A stretch of 36,939 nt of DNA from SIG299 sp964544055 (lineage in GTDB: Bacteria > Bacillota > Clostridia > Lachnospirales > Lachnospiraceae): positions 1 through 36,939 of the forward strand of contig CAZJAA010000034.1 in assembly GCA_964544055.1 (NCBI GenBank). Direction: 5' to 3'. Below, one piece after another: positions 16,796 to 24,616 of this stretch. The notes beneath the pieces were generated by a model. That model had not been told where the DNA came from and did not search any database. It was given only the letters and a program-made list of their open reading frames with translations. The position numbers and the translations under genes are program-made. The stretch's first letter is position 1, and each line of letters begins with the position of its first letter.

Positions 16796-17452
16796 TCAGT
16801 CTTCCTGAATGGCTGCCGTAATCGTTATATCCTCCACTTCATAGCCGGTTTTCCTCATCACAATATCCTCAATCTGGGCAATCTGCTGGTCTGTAACGCT
16901 GGAAGCATTAATAACCACATCCACTTCATTCTCTGAAATATTAACAATCGGATCTGCGAAGCCTTTCGCTTCCAACAGAAGTTCTGCGGCATTTTCTTTT
17001 TCCGCAATCGTTGTCAGATTCACCAATGTTTCCACTGCACTTTGCTTTTGCGCCTCACTAAGCTCCTGGTTATCAATAATTGCCATCAATGTTTCCTTGC
17101 TCTGGGCACGGCGTTGCTCACGAACCAGTCTTGCGTTTGTTGTAAAGTTTCCCTGAAGCGTTGTACTCACCATAACCGCTTCTCCAATCTGATGTTCTTC
17201 CTCTTCCGTGACATCTTTTTCAGCGGTTTTGTTCATGTCCTGTATACTTCCTACGCTAATCGTGACACCAGTTTTGTTGTCTTCCTGCAAATTATCGGTT
17301 TTATTTTCTGCCATATTGTACTCATAGCCCTCGATGTTTGCCGGATCGTCCTTTCCCCCGGCGTCCGAAAACTGCAGATAACCTGCTGCACAGAGCATCA
17401 ATGCCAGTGCTGTAATAATCACCTGGTTTTTCTTAAAAATCTTTTTCATCAT
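16796..17452 (-). CDS. spoIIIAH: Stage III sporulation protein AH
   Basis: About 218 residues. A single N-terminal membrane segment (about 10-27) is followed by an extended linker with coiled-coil character. The C-terminal domain (about 115-215) is related to the YscJ/FliF ring-building motif. In the mother-cell membrane it contacts SpoIIQ of the forespore across the septal space, forming part of the feeding-tube channel. The frame extends to a TTG at 17476, but GGAGGA directly before ATG-ATG at 17452/17449 favours the shorter form. Last gene of the operon; spoIIIAG ends 25 bases upstream of this start. Confidence 0.93.
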   Translation of the reverse strand: MMKKIFKKNQVIITALALMLCAAGYLQFSDAGGKDDPANIEGYEYNMAENKTDNLQEDNKTGVTISVGSIQDMNKTAEKDVTEEEEHQIGEAVMVSTTLQGNFTTNARLVREQRRAQSKETLMAIIDNQELSEAQKQSAVETLVNLTTIAEKENAAELLLEAKGFADPIVNISENEVDVVINASSVTDQQIAQIEDIVMRKTGYEVEDITITAAIQED

Positions 17453-17477
17453 TCCTCCATTCCTGCCTGTCGGCAAA

Positions 17478-18074
17478 TTATTTCATTTTCATTATTTTAA
17501 TTTTATGCGCCGGAACGTCAAATAGTACCTGTACTGCGCCTAAAATGTCCAAATCTACCGTTCCTGTGCCGCTTCCCTCGGCAAGTACAACTACTCCGGT
17601 TATTTCAGGATATGTTTCCGTTACGATAAACGGCTGTTCTACGCCCTGGGCAGTATAAAAAACCGTAGTTCCATCACTCCTTTCACTGACCGAATTTCTG
17701 CTTCCTCCGGCACTGTCCTGTTCTGTTATCTGCTCGTTTTCCCGGCTTCCGTCCTTCAACACATCCTTTTCCACACTTCCGGCAACAGTTATCATAACCT
17801 TGACCTTTCCCACATTTTTCACTTCCGACAAAAGCTCCGTCAGTCTCTCCTCCAATTCCTGTGCATATGTTTTCTCTTTTCTATCTGTCTGTGCGCTGCC
17901 GGATGTTTCTTCCTTTTGGCTGCCTGACCGGGTTTCGGACTCCGTCTGTTTCTTCCCCGACGGAAACACGATGACAAGGCAGCAAATTCCGACCACAAGC
18001 ACCATTCCCCATTCCTTTATTCCAAAGGAATGCACTTTTTCCTTTCCCTGTTTTATCCATTTCTGCAGGTCCAT
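17478..18074 (-). CDS. spoIIIAG: Stage III sporulation protein AG
   Basis: 198 residues. One membrane helix at about residues 22-39 (EWGMVLVVGICCLVIVF) is followed by a Ser/Thr/Glu-rich linker and a C-terminal ring-building domain with YAQELEERLTELLSEVKNVG. In Bacillus this protein forms a large ring in the intermembrane space. It lies one base after spoIIIAF. The weakly conserved, charged linker at about 85-125 is normal for the family. Confidence 0.93.
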   Translation of the reverse strand: MDLQKWIKQGKEKVHSFGIKEWGMVLVVGICCLVIVFPSGKKQTESETRSGSQKEETSGSAQTDRKEKTYAQELEERLTELLSEVKNVGKVKVMITVAGSVEKDVLKDGSRENEQITEQDSAGGSRNSVSERSDGTTVFYTAQGVEQPFIVTETYPEITGVVVLAEGSGTGTVDLDILGAVQVLFDVPAHKIKIMKMK

Positions 18075-18075
18075 T

Positions 18076-18651
18076 TCATGTTTCCTCCTGTATCACCACT
18101 ATAATTTTATTTTCTTCCACCTGATAAAATTCTGCCAATGTTTCCCTGATATAAAGCTCCATCGGCGAAATTGTTTTCTTTTTTTCTGTTTCCGACAAAG
18201 ACACCGGTGCTACCGTAGGAACAAGGATTACTGTCTCTTCCTGTTTTTTATCCTGATAAAAAGCCAGCACATTCAGACGGCTTATTTTTCCATTGTCCTC
18301 CACCTCTATTTCCGCAGCTGCAAGTGTCAGTCCGTTCTTACCAAGGATTTCCGCTATCTGTGCTGTCAGAGCTTCCTTGTAAGTATCAAGAACCCTGCCG
18401 GAAGTCTGCCCATTTACCTGATAAATTTCTTCCACTACCCGGTCACTGCTGACCGCATAATGAAAGGATGAAAATACCGAAGCAAACCGTTCCCAGATTT
18501 CTCCTGTTTCCGCAAAGGGGCGAAGCATCTGCATCAGAAATATCACACCGGTCACCCACCTTGCAAATTTGTAATACCGCGTATCCGAAATCAGTTCCAG
18601 CAATATTCCTGACAGCATCAGAAATAGAGCCATGTTGCATATCCATTTCAT
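18076..18651 (-). CDS. spoIIIAF: Stage III sporulation protein AF
   Basis: About 191 residues. Two membrane helices lie in the first 60 residues (MKWICNMALFLMLSGILLEL, then KFARWVTGVIFLMQMLRPF), followed by a soluble domain that in the family resembles ring-building motifs. GGAG lies 7 bases before the ATG at 18651; the ATG at 18663 has no usable ribosome binding site. Sits between AE and AG in the conserved operon order. Confidence 0.92.
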   Translation of the reverse strand: MKWICNMALFLMLSGILLELISDTRYYKFARWVTGVIFLMQMLRPFAETGEIWERFASVFSSFHYAVSSDRVVEEIYQVNGQTSGRVLDTYKEALTAQIAEILGKNGLTLAAAEIEVEDNGKISRLNVLAFYQDKKQEETVILVPTVAPVSLSETEKKKTISPMELYIRETLAEFYQVEENKIIVVIQEET

Positions 18652-18729
18652 AAATTTCTCCATTCCAAAAAATCTGCAATCTATGTATTTTCGTTGTTTT
18701 GCGTCAGTACACTCCGTATCTCTTCACTG

Positions 18730-19764
18730 TTATGCAGAAATTCTTGTCATTACAACAAGAACCAGCAAAAACAGAAAAATTCCAAGCAGCAGTGCTTCCA
18801 GAAGAAGACGTTGTGTCATTCCCATGTGATAAAGAAACTGCCCTGTCATCTCCTGCGTAATCGGTTCCGTGATTGCCGCAAGAACCCGGTACACCAGATA
18901 TTGCAGTGTCAGGTTCAAAACAGGATGCAGCACCACAAGAAGTAAAAAAAGCATTCCTGCAATACCAATGGAATTTTTTAATACCACACCGGCACCCATT
19001 ACCGTTTCCCAGGCTCCTCCAATTAAGTTTCCAACTCCCGGAATAGCTGACGCTGACTGTACTGCTGCCGTTCGTTTCAGACTGTCAACCGCCGGAGACA
19101 AAACTCCCTGTACCGCACTAAATGCCAGTGCAATTCCAAGTAATGTTTTTTTTATCCATCTGAAAATGCTTATGATCAGTTCCAGCAGACGGTCAAACAG
19201 GGGCTTTTTCTGCATGCAGGAAGCAAAGCTCAAAATCAGATAGCTTTGTGCCAACGGAAGCAGACAATACCGCACCAGAAACTCAAAAACAGCAAGTAAA
19301 AATGCTGTTCCCTGGTAATACCCTGCAGCAGTTACGGAACCGGTTACTACCGTAATGCTGAGACAGTACATAGGAAGCAGGATACTGACAAAGCTGCAAA
19401 GATTCTCTGTGCCTTCCATAACCGTTGACAATGCTGCGGAAAATCCGGACGCTGCGTGTGCTGCCATCAAAAGATAAACGCATAAAAAACCCATATGTGA
19501 GGTTCCATTGCGTGCAAATGCTTTGGAAAGGTTGGAAAAAAGTGCTGATAACAAAATCAGAAAAAAAAGCCTTTTTCCATGCTCCATTGGAAATGTTACA
19601 GAAGAAAGCAGCCAGTTTCCCAGTTCTGAAAGCAGTTCCTTCCAACCGGCTTTTCCGCTTATCAGAAAACTGACAAGTTCTTCAAAGGACCATGGAACTT
19701 CTGTCGGCAGCAGTTTTTCTACCGTTGTCTGCAATTTTGTATAATCAAGATTCAGTTCTTCCAT
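18730..19764 (-). CDS. spoIIIAE: Stage III sporulation protein AE
   Basis: 344-residue polytopic membrane protein with about seven to eight hydrophobic helices, for example FFLILLSALFSNLSKAF, LLPMYCLSITVVTGSVTAAG and GIAGMLFLLLVVLHPVLNL. It is a core part of the SpoIIIA channel. An open frame reaches back to 19824, but GGAGG five bases before the ATG at 19764 and the MEELNLDYTKLQ start identify the true N-terminus. It is separated from spoIIIAD by a palindromic element of about 250-300 bases, whereas the rest of the operon is tightly packed. Confidence 0.93.
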   Translation of the reverse strand: MEELNLDYTKLQTTVEKLLPTEVPWSFEELVSFLISGKAGWKELLSELGNWLLSSVTFPMEHGKRLFFLILLSALFSNLSKAFARNGTSHMGFLCVYLLMAAHAASGFSAALSTVMEGTENLCSFVSILLPMYCLSITVVTGSVTAAGYYQGTAFLLAVFEFLVRYCLLPLAQSYLILSFASCMQKKPLFDRLLELIISIFRWIKKTLLGIALAFSAVQGVLSPAVDSLKRTAAVQSASAIPGVGNLIGGAWETVMGAGVVLKNSIGIAGMLFLLLVVLHPVLNLTLQYLVYRVLAAITEPITQEMTGQFLYHMGMTQRLLLEALLLGIFLFLLVLVVMTRISA

Positions 19765-19789
19765 GGCAACCTCCATTTGAATTTTCAAT

Positions 19790-20060
19790 AACCGTAGATG
19801 TCCATACATAACACAATGACACAACGTGGCAAAAGCGACGTGGCTTCGGTATGGTAAAAGTTCACATCACGTTGTGATGTGAACCATTTGCAGCAGAAAG
19901 TGTCTTGAAAAGCAAGCTTTTCAGAGCACTTTCTGCTGCAAATATGTCAGCACGACTTCGTCGTGCGATCTTTTTCCGTACCGTTTCGCCACAGTTTCCT
20001 TCTGCTAAAGCTTTTCCATATTGTTACGCTACGGTTTTCTTCTGCAATTTTGTTGCAGTT
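19790..20060. repeat. Palindrome-rich intergenic element between spoIIIAD and spoIIIAE
   Basis: Several perfect hairpins lie in a row. TTCACATCAC/GTGATGTGAA (19861-19883) has a 3-base loop. TTTGCAGCAGAAAGTG pairs with its complement (19887-19902 with 19927-19942), enclosing an inner TGAAAAG/CTTTTCA stem. GCACGAC/GTCGTGC spans 19950-19966, and CTGCAA/TTGCAG spans 20042-20058. AACCGTAG (19790-19797) and CTACGGTT (20030-20037) form an outer pair. It looks like a dispersed, MITE- or REP-like repeat or a structured RNA. No ribosome-binding-site-led gene is visible in it. Confidence 0.65.
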
Positions 20061-20071
20061 CTGAGATTTCG

Positions 20072-20449
20072 TTATGTCATTCCTGCCATGAGTTCAAACA
20101 GTGCCATGACAATGGGCATTCCAATTGTTAAAATCGTAAGCTTTCCTATCAGTTCAATCTGTCCTGCTACCGCAGAGTATCCGGCATCTCTGCACAGAGC
20201 AGAAGCAAATTCCGATACATAGGTCACTCCGATGATTTTCATCAGAAGTGCCATATATTCCATATCTACAGCTACCAGCTGTTCCAGGCGTTCAAAGCCT
20301 CCGGTTATTCCTTCCAGAAGTCTGAGTGCAATCCAAGCAAGCAAAAGACTTCCGGTCAAAGAAACAAAGGTAGCAAATTCCGCCTTTCCCTGTTTCATTG
20401 CCATGGCAGCGATAATAGTCACAATTCCGAGCAACGCAGTTTTCAGCAT
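20072..20449 (-). CDS. spoIIIAD: Stage III sporulation protein AD
   Basis: 125 residues with about four hydrophobic helices, starting MLKTALLGIVTIIAAMAMKQ. The family sits in the mother-cell membrane with AC and AE. The open frame extends to 20491, overlapping spoIIIAC, but AGGAGG four bases before the ATG at 20449 sets the start and removes the overlap. Ends just before the palindromic element. Confidence 0.92.
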   Translation of the reverse strand: MLKTALLGIVTIIAAMAMKQGKAEFATFVSLTGSLLLAWIALRLLEGITGGFERLEQLVAVDMEYMALLMKIIGVTYVSEFASALCRDAGYSAVAGQIELIGKLTILTIGMPIVMALFELMAGMT

Positions 20450-20459
20450 GGTTCCTCCT

Positions 20460-20654
20460 TTACAATTGAAACAAAGTCTGTATCGTTTCAAACAGTTCTG
20501 CTACATAGGGAACAATCCAGAACAATACTAAAATCAGTCCTGCAAGGCTTGTTAAATATGCCTGGTCTTCTCGTCCGGAGTGTTTTAAAACCTGATTCAG
20601 GACTGAAACAAGAATGCCGACTGCAGCAATTTTAAAAATCATCTGTATTGTCAT
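20460..20654 (-). CDS. spoIIIAC: Stage III sporulation protein AC
   Basis: 64 residues, two membrane helices (IFKIAAVGILVSVLNQVL and LTSLAGLILVLFWIVPYVA), normal family size. It works with SpoIIIAD in the membrane part of the channel complex. Thirteen bases separate it from spoIIIAB and ten from spoIIIAD. Confidence 0.92.
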   Translation of the reverse strand: MTIQMIFKIAAVGILVSVLNQVLKHSGREDQAYLTSLAGLILVLFWIVPYVAELFETIQTLFQL

Positions 20655-20667
20655 TGGTTTGTCCTCC

Positions 20668-21186
20668 TTACAACACCAAAATCAACAAAAAAATACCGCC
20701 AAGCATTCCAAGTGTCCTGCACAGGTATGCTTTTTTTCCACCCATTTCCCGTAGAACCACAATATCCTCTTCCAGACGGTTCAAATAAAATTCCAAGGCA
20801 TTTTTTCTTGTTTCTCTGTCCGTCTCTGCAAAACAAAACCCCAGCTCTGCAAATTCTTCTTTCTGCTGTTTTGTCAGGGGGCTGTCTTTCACCGTGGGAA
20901 CAGCAAGCCGTTTCCATGTGTCCTGAAGTGAAAAACCTTCTTTTTTCCTAAGCTCCTCGCTCAATACATAAAAAAAAGCAGAAAGCCTTCCGGTATGTCT
21001 TTCTCCAATGGCTTCCAGAGCTTCCGGAAACGGCATCTGCCGGTATTCCAGCTCTCCAAGCAACAAAAAAAGCGTTGTTTTGATTTCCTTGAGCCACTTT
21101 TCCTGTTCTTTTACCCTAAGTGCCAGCACACTTCCCATGGCATACGCCGAGGTAAGCACTAAAACAGCTCCGACCAGCTTTACCAT
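20668..21186 (-). CDS. spoIIIAB: Stage III sporulation protein AB
   Basis: 172 residues. An N-terminal hydrophobic segment (VKLVGAVLVLTSAYAMGSVL), a soluble helical middle with a GspF-like pattern, and a C-terminal helix (LGMLGGIFLLILVL). The family is compared to type II secretion platform protein GspF. The start overlaps the end of spoIIIAA by 7 bases, indicating coupled translation. Confidence 0.93.
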   Translation of the reverse strand: MVKLVGAVLVLTSAYAMGSVLALRVKEQEKWLKEIKTTLFLLLGELEYRQMPFPEALEAIGERHTGRLSAFFYVLSEELRKKEGFSLQDTWKRLAVPTVKDSPLTKQQKEEFAELGFCFAETDRETRKNALEFYLNRLEEDIVVLREMGGKKAYLCRTLGMLGGIFLLILVL

Positions 21187-22130
21187 GCTACTTTCACCTC
21201 CTTTCCGGTTCTGTCACAGATTGCTTCGACCGTTCCCGGACATTCCGTTGGTTTTAGAAAAATATATCGTTCAAATAAATCCACCGGAATTTTTCGTTTT
21301 TTTGCTTCATCCCCATAAAACCATGCCTCTTTTCCCGCTCCATGTGCCGTTGCAAGAATGGTACAACCGCAATACATTGACTTTTCAATCAGTTCCACGT
21401 CTTTTTCTCCTCCCAGTTCATCCACCGCAATCACTTCCGGCGACATGGATCGCAGCACCAGCTCCATTCCAATCGTTTTAGGACAGCCATCCAGCACATC
21501 CGTACGCAGTCCCACATCATTCTGCGGTATTCCGTGGCAGCAGGCAGCCAGTTCCGAGCGTTCATCAATCACGACTGTCTTTCTGCCACGAAATTCGCTG
21601 CTTCCCTCAGAAATACATCGGATAAAATCACGCAGAATCGTTGTTTTTCCACAACCTGGCGGTGATACCAGCAGCGTATGGCACAACCGTTCCCCCTCAA
21701 ACAAAAAAGGAAGCAGTTCCACCGCACACCCCTTTACTTCTCTTGCCAGCCGAATATTCAGAAATGAAATATTCCGGATTGTTTTTATCTTTCCCTCGGA
21801 AAGAACGGCTTTTCCGCAAATTCCCACTCGATGTCCTCCGGAAATGGTTAAAAATCCTTGGCGAAGTTCTTCTTCATAGGCATACACAGAAAAATTACTG
21901 ATGTATTCCATCATCTCACGAATTTCATTTGCTGACACACGGCAGGCGTTTTCTGCCCTGCCACAGATTCCGCCATCCTTATGTAAAAAAAATTCTTCTC
22001 TCCCTTTCAACAGCATTACCGGTTCGTTCACTCGCAGACGCACTTCCGTATATCCCTCTGCAAGCAGGTCATTTCTGCTGATTTTTTCCCTGAGCTTTGC
22101 CGGAAAAATTTTATTAAGTTCGGATGTCAT
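21180..22130 (-). CDS. spoIIIAA: Stage III sporulation protein AA, secretion-type ATPase
   Basis: 316 residues. AAA/RecA-type ATPase related to type II/IV secretion motors. Walker A is SPPGCGKTT (residues 156-164), followed by TVVIDERSELAA as the Walker B region and IAVDELGGEKDVE. It is thought to power the channel from the mother-cell side. First gene of the operon, with a G-rich ribosome binding site before the ATG and a sigma-E type promoter 40-70 bases upstream. Confidence 0.95.
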   Translation of the reverse strand: MTSELNKIFPAKLREKISRNDLLAEGYTEVRLRVNEPVMLLKGREEFFLHKDGGICGRAENACRVSANEIREMMEYISNFSVYAYEEELRQGFLTISGGHRVGICGKAVLSEGKIKTIRNISFLNIRLAREVKGCAVELLPFLFEGERLCHTLLVSPPGCGKTTILRDFIRCISEGSSEFRGRKTVVIDERSELAACCHGIPQNDVGLRTDVLDGCPKTIGMELVLRSMSPEVIAVDELGGEKDVELIEKSMYCGCTILATAHGAGKEAWFYGDEAKKRKIPVDLFERYIFLKPTECPGTVEAICDRTGKEVKVAW

Positions 22131-22171
22131 ATTTTTCCCCGCCTTTCCTCTGACTTGTTCGTTCTTGTCCT

Positions 22172-22200
22172 ATCTTATGTACGGCATTTCCAAAACATGA
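22172..22200 (-). promoter_or_regulatory. Sigma-E promoter of the spoIIIA operon
   Basis: Minus strand: TCATGTTT (22193-22200), 13-base spacer, CATAAGAT (22172-22179). Against the sigma-E consensus TCATATTT-13-CATACAAT this is 7 of 8 and 6 of 8 matches with exact spacing. Mother-cell sigma-E control of spoIIIA is established in Bacillus. Confidence 0.65.
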
Positions 22201-22279
22201 CTGAATCTAAAAAAGAGTATTTCTATTTTGCAGGACACACGCCAAGCAAAATTATAATCTTTTGTAAAGAATGCAAAAC

Positions 22280-22331
22280 AAAAAGGGGTTTGAGCCGATA
22301 CACCAACGCATACCGGCTCAAACCCCTTTTT
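22280..22331 (-). terminator. Terminator of the HAD hydrolase gene
   Basis: Perfect 18-bp stem AAAAAGGGGTTTGAGCCG/CGGCTCAAACCCCTTTTT with a 16-base loop; TTTTTG and TTTTG follow on the minus strand. A T-run on the plus side makes it potentially bidirectional. It separates the hydrolase gene from the spoIIIA promoter. Confidence 0.85.
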
Positions 22332-22337
22332 GTTTTT

Positions 22338-22949
22338 TCATTGATTTAGAAGCGTAATCAGCTCTTTTTGTGCCTGCTCATATGTTTTAACCTCAACTCC
22401 GTATAAGCCCAGCTTTCTAGCTGCCGCAATGTTTTCCGCACGGTCATCCAGAAAAACGCATTCCTCCGCCTTTAGACCATACTTATCCAACAATGCTTTG
22501 TAAATTCCCGGTTCCGGTTTTACCATCTGTACTTCATAGGAAATCACGCTGCCATCCATCAGGGGCAAAAAACTCAGCCTGTTTTTATCTCTGGCAGCTT
22601 CAAACGAAGTTTTTCCATAGTTAGACAATAAATATACGGAATAGCCCTGCTTCTTCAAACTTTCTATCCATTCATAGGAATACGCATATTCCTTTACCAG
22701 AAGCTCTGTTTTGCTAAACAGCATCCGGATTTGCTGCTCATATTCCGGTGCACGTGCTATACATCCGGCAATAATTTTCTCATCACTGAGAAGGCTCCGG
22801 TCAAACTCATTCCACAGCGTCGGATGCAGCACAGTTGCAGCCGCAATCCGTTCAAAAGCCTCTTCCGAAAAACCGAGCTCCTGAAATAATTCTTTCCAGC
22901 GAAAACTGGCAAGCACATTTCCTATATCAAAAATAATATGTTTTATCAC
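22338..22949 (-). CDS. HAD superfamily hydrolase (YihX-like phosphatase)
   Basis: 203 residues, HAD subfamily IA. Motif I FDIGNVL (residues 7-13, nucleophile Asp8), motif II LLSNYG, the motif III lysine in MVKPEPGIY, and motif IV VFLDDRAENIAAARKLG. The motifs and length resemble E. coli YihX, an alpha-glucose-1-phosphate phosphatase, but the substrate cannot be read from sequence. The start is GTG at 22949 after an AAGGGATGGG region. Expressed alone between its own promoter and terminator, divergent from aroE. Confidence 0.88.
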   Translation of the reverse strand: MIKHIIFDIGNVLASFRWKELFQELGFSEEAFERIAAATVLHPTLWNEFDRSLLSDEKIIAGCIARAPEYEQQIRMLFSKTELLVKEYAYSYEWIESLKKQGYSVYLLSNYGKTSFEAARDKNRLSFLPLMDGSVISYEVQMVKPEPGIYKALLDKYGLKAEECVFLDDRAENIAAARKLGLYGVEVKTYEQAQKELITLLNQ

Positions 22950-23005
22950 TGTTTTCCCATCCCTTTTCCAAATGTTTTTAACTTTCTAAAGCATTCTTTG
23001 CGTCC

Positions 23006-23034
23006 ACTGTAACATGACTTCAAACAAAATTCAA
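23006..23034 (-). promoter_or_regulatory. Possible promoter of the HAD hydrolase gene
   Basis: Minus strand: TTGAAT (23029-23034), 17-base spacer, TACAGT (23006-23011) with an upstream TG (extended -10). Four of six matches in each box. Confidence 0.45.
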
Positions 23035-23048
23035 GCAAACTTTTTTTC

Positions 23049-23077
23049 TTTTCATTCCATAACTTTTATGCTATACT
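23049..23077 (+). promoter_or_regulatory. Promoter of aroE
   Basis: TTTTCA (23049-23054), 17-base spacer, TATACT (23072-23077), with TGC before the -10 (extended). It lies about 70 bases before the aroE start and is back to back with the hydrolase promoter. Confidence 0.6.
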
Positions 23078-23148
23078 TCAATAAAATGTACTTGCAGAAA
23101 CATAGTCATAGAAACCTTGAAGTACATTAACGTTAAGGAGGATTACCC

Positions 23149-23916
23149 ATGAACCGTTACGGACTCATCGGAGAAAAGCTTGGACACAGCTATTCCAAGC
23201 TGATACACGAACAATTAGCAAACTATACCTACCACCTAATTCCGCTTTCCAAAGAAGAATTTCCTGCTTTTATGAAAGCTCGCGATTTTACCGCTATCAA
23301 TGTCACCATTCCTTACAAACAGGCTGTTCTTCCCTATCTGGATGAACTTTCGGAGGCTGCCCGCACCATTGGTGCCGTAAACTGTATTGTAAACCGGAAT
23401 AATACGCTCACCGGATATAACACGGATTACTCCGGATTCTTATATACCTTAAAGCATAATAACATAAAAGTTTCCGGAGAAAAAGTTCTGGTTCTTGGTA
23501 ACGGCGGAGCTGCGAAAGCCATTATGGCAGCACTGGCTTCCCTTTGTCCAAAAGAACTGCTCACTGTAAAATATAAGGACGAACCCGGAACCCTTACCTA
23601 TGAAGCTGCCGCCCGTTTTCATGCGGATGCTTCACTCATTGTCAACACAAGCCCGGTAGGAATGTATCCGAATGTTGACGCATGCCCTATGGATATTGCT
23701 CCCTATACCTCGCTGAAGGCTGTTGTGGACATCATTTATAATCCTGCTGACACAAAACTTTTATTGCAGGCAAAAGGCCGTGGTATTATCGCAGTAAATG
23801 GTTTGGAAATGCTGGTTGCACAGGCAAAATATGCGGTTGAACTGTTTTTGGATACTGCCATTCCCGAGAAAAAGATTGAAGAAGTAATGCAGAATTTATG
23901 TTCCGAATTGCATTGA
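23149..23916 (+). CDS. aroE: Shikimate dehydrogenase
   Basis: 255 residues; reduces 3-dehydroshikimate to shikimate with NADPH. Substrate motif LGHSYSK (11-17, in place of the common GxPxxHSxS), catalytic Lys57 in NVTIPYK, Asp93 in GYNTDYSGF, nucleotide loop GNGGAAK (117-123), and the C-terminal NGLEMLVAQ. Slightly short and lacking an obvious NRT-type NADP loop after the second strand, so a divergent AroE. AAGGAGG lies before the ATG. A single-gene unit on the plus strand, away from other aromatic genes. Confidence 0.92.
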   Translation: MNRYGLIGEKLGHSYSKLIHEQLANYTYHLIPLSKEEFPAFMKARDFTAINVTIPYKQAVLPYLDELSEAARTIGAVNCIVNRNNTLTGYNTDYSGFLYTLKHNNIKVSGEKVLVLGNGGAAKAIMAALASLCPKELLTVKYKDEPGTLTYEAAARFHADASLIVNTSPVGMYPNVDACPMDIAPYTSLKAVVDIIYNPADTKLLLQAKGRGIIAVNGLEMLVAQAKYAVELFLDTAIPEKKIEEVMQNLCSELH

Positions 23917-23937
23917 TGCACTCGTTTCATCACAGTT

Positions 23938-23973
23938 TTTGTTCCGGGCAAAACTCGTTTTTTCCGGAACAAA
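23938..23973 (+). terminator. First hairpin downstream of aroE
   Basis: TTTGTTCCGG/CCGGAACAAA stem (10 bp), 16-base loop, followed by CATTTTT. Confidence 0.6.
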
Positions 23974-23985
23974 CATTTTTAGCCC

Positions 23986-24019
23986 AAAAAAGAGACCGCC
24001 TTTCAAGCAGTCTCTTTTT
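23986..24019. terminator. Bidirectional terminator between aroE and the Nudix gene
   Basis: AAAAAGAGAC and GTCTCTTTTT form the stem with a small CTTTCAA-centred loop. T-runs follow on both strands, serving the convergent aroE (plus) and Nudix (minus) genes. Confidence 0.75.
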
Positions 24020-24030
24020 ACTTTTTGTTT

Positions 24031-24483
24031 CTAGAAATACTTTTTGTTTCCCCAGAGATTACTCCTCTTTAAATCAAGGTATTCATTATATGCTTTTTCC
24101 AAAATTTGTTTTTCATTTGCAAACTTTAGCAAATGATATGCCTCATGAAACTTGTAATATCCGGAATCTGTAAAGTATTCTTCCCGTTGCGGCTTGCTAT
24201 AATAGCTGTCAGACATCATTAAATACCAATGAACATCCTTTAATACTGTATTTTGCGGCGTATTAAACGTATATTGACTCTTGCCAACATACTTAATAAT
24301 GGACGCATCAGCCCCGGTTTCTTCCTTAACTTCACGGACAGCGGTTTCTTTATATTCCTCACCCTCTTCTACCGTACCCTTTGGAAGCACCCAGCCTTCG
24401 TACTTATTTTTGTAATTCTTATACAGTAATAAAATTTTTCCTCTGAATATAACTACACCGCCACAGCTCGTTGCTTCTATCAT
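24031..24483 (-). CDS. Nudix hydrolase
   Basis: 150 residues. The Nudix box matches the consensus fully: Gly36, Glu42, then REVKEETGA (50-58). Such enzymes split nucleoside diphosphate-linked compounds; the substrate is not predictable. The start MIEATSCGGVVIF resembles bacterial MutT-like and Ap4A-type hydrolases. GGAGG lies 7 bases before the ATG, and a very good promoter lies at 24528-24556. Convergent with aroE. Confidence 0.9.
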   Translation of the reverse strand: MIEATSCGGVVIFRGKILLLYKNYKNKYEGWVLPKGTVEEGEEYKETAVREVKEETGADASIIKYVGKSQYTFNTPQNTVLKDVHWYLMMSDSYYSKPQREEYFTDSGYYKFHEAYHLLKFANEKQILEKAYNEYLDLKRSNLWGNKKYF

Positions 24484-24527
24484 CGCAATCCCTCCGTTAT
24501 GTGGTGTGTTTTCTACAACTGTTTTAT

Positions 24528-24556
24528 AGTATACAACACTTGTGTTTATTTTTCAA
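24528..24556 (-). promoter_or_regulatory. Sigma-A promoter of the Nudix gene
   Basis: Minus strand: TTGAAA (24551-24556), 17-base spacer, TATACT (24528-24533); five of six matches in each box. Confidence 0.75.
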
Positions 24557-24616
24557 CCCACTAACGGATTTCTGTTTCAAATTTTATAAATTTTTAAATT
24601 TATATACGGCCTGTGC

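Noticed and set aside
19905..20222. Plus-strand open frame of 105 codons across the palindromic element and spoIIIAD
   Set aside because: It is antisense to spoIIIAD for half its length and the rest is hairpin DNA; no ribosome binding site. Probably a frame carried by the repeat itself.
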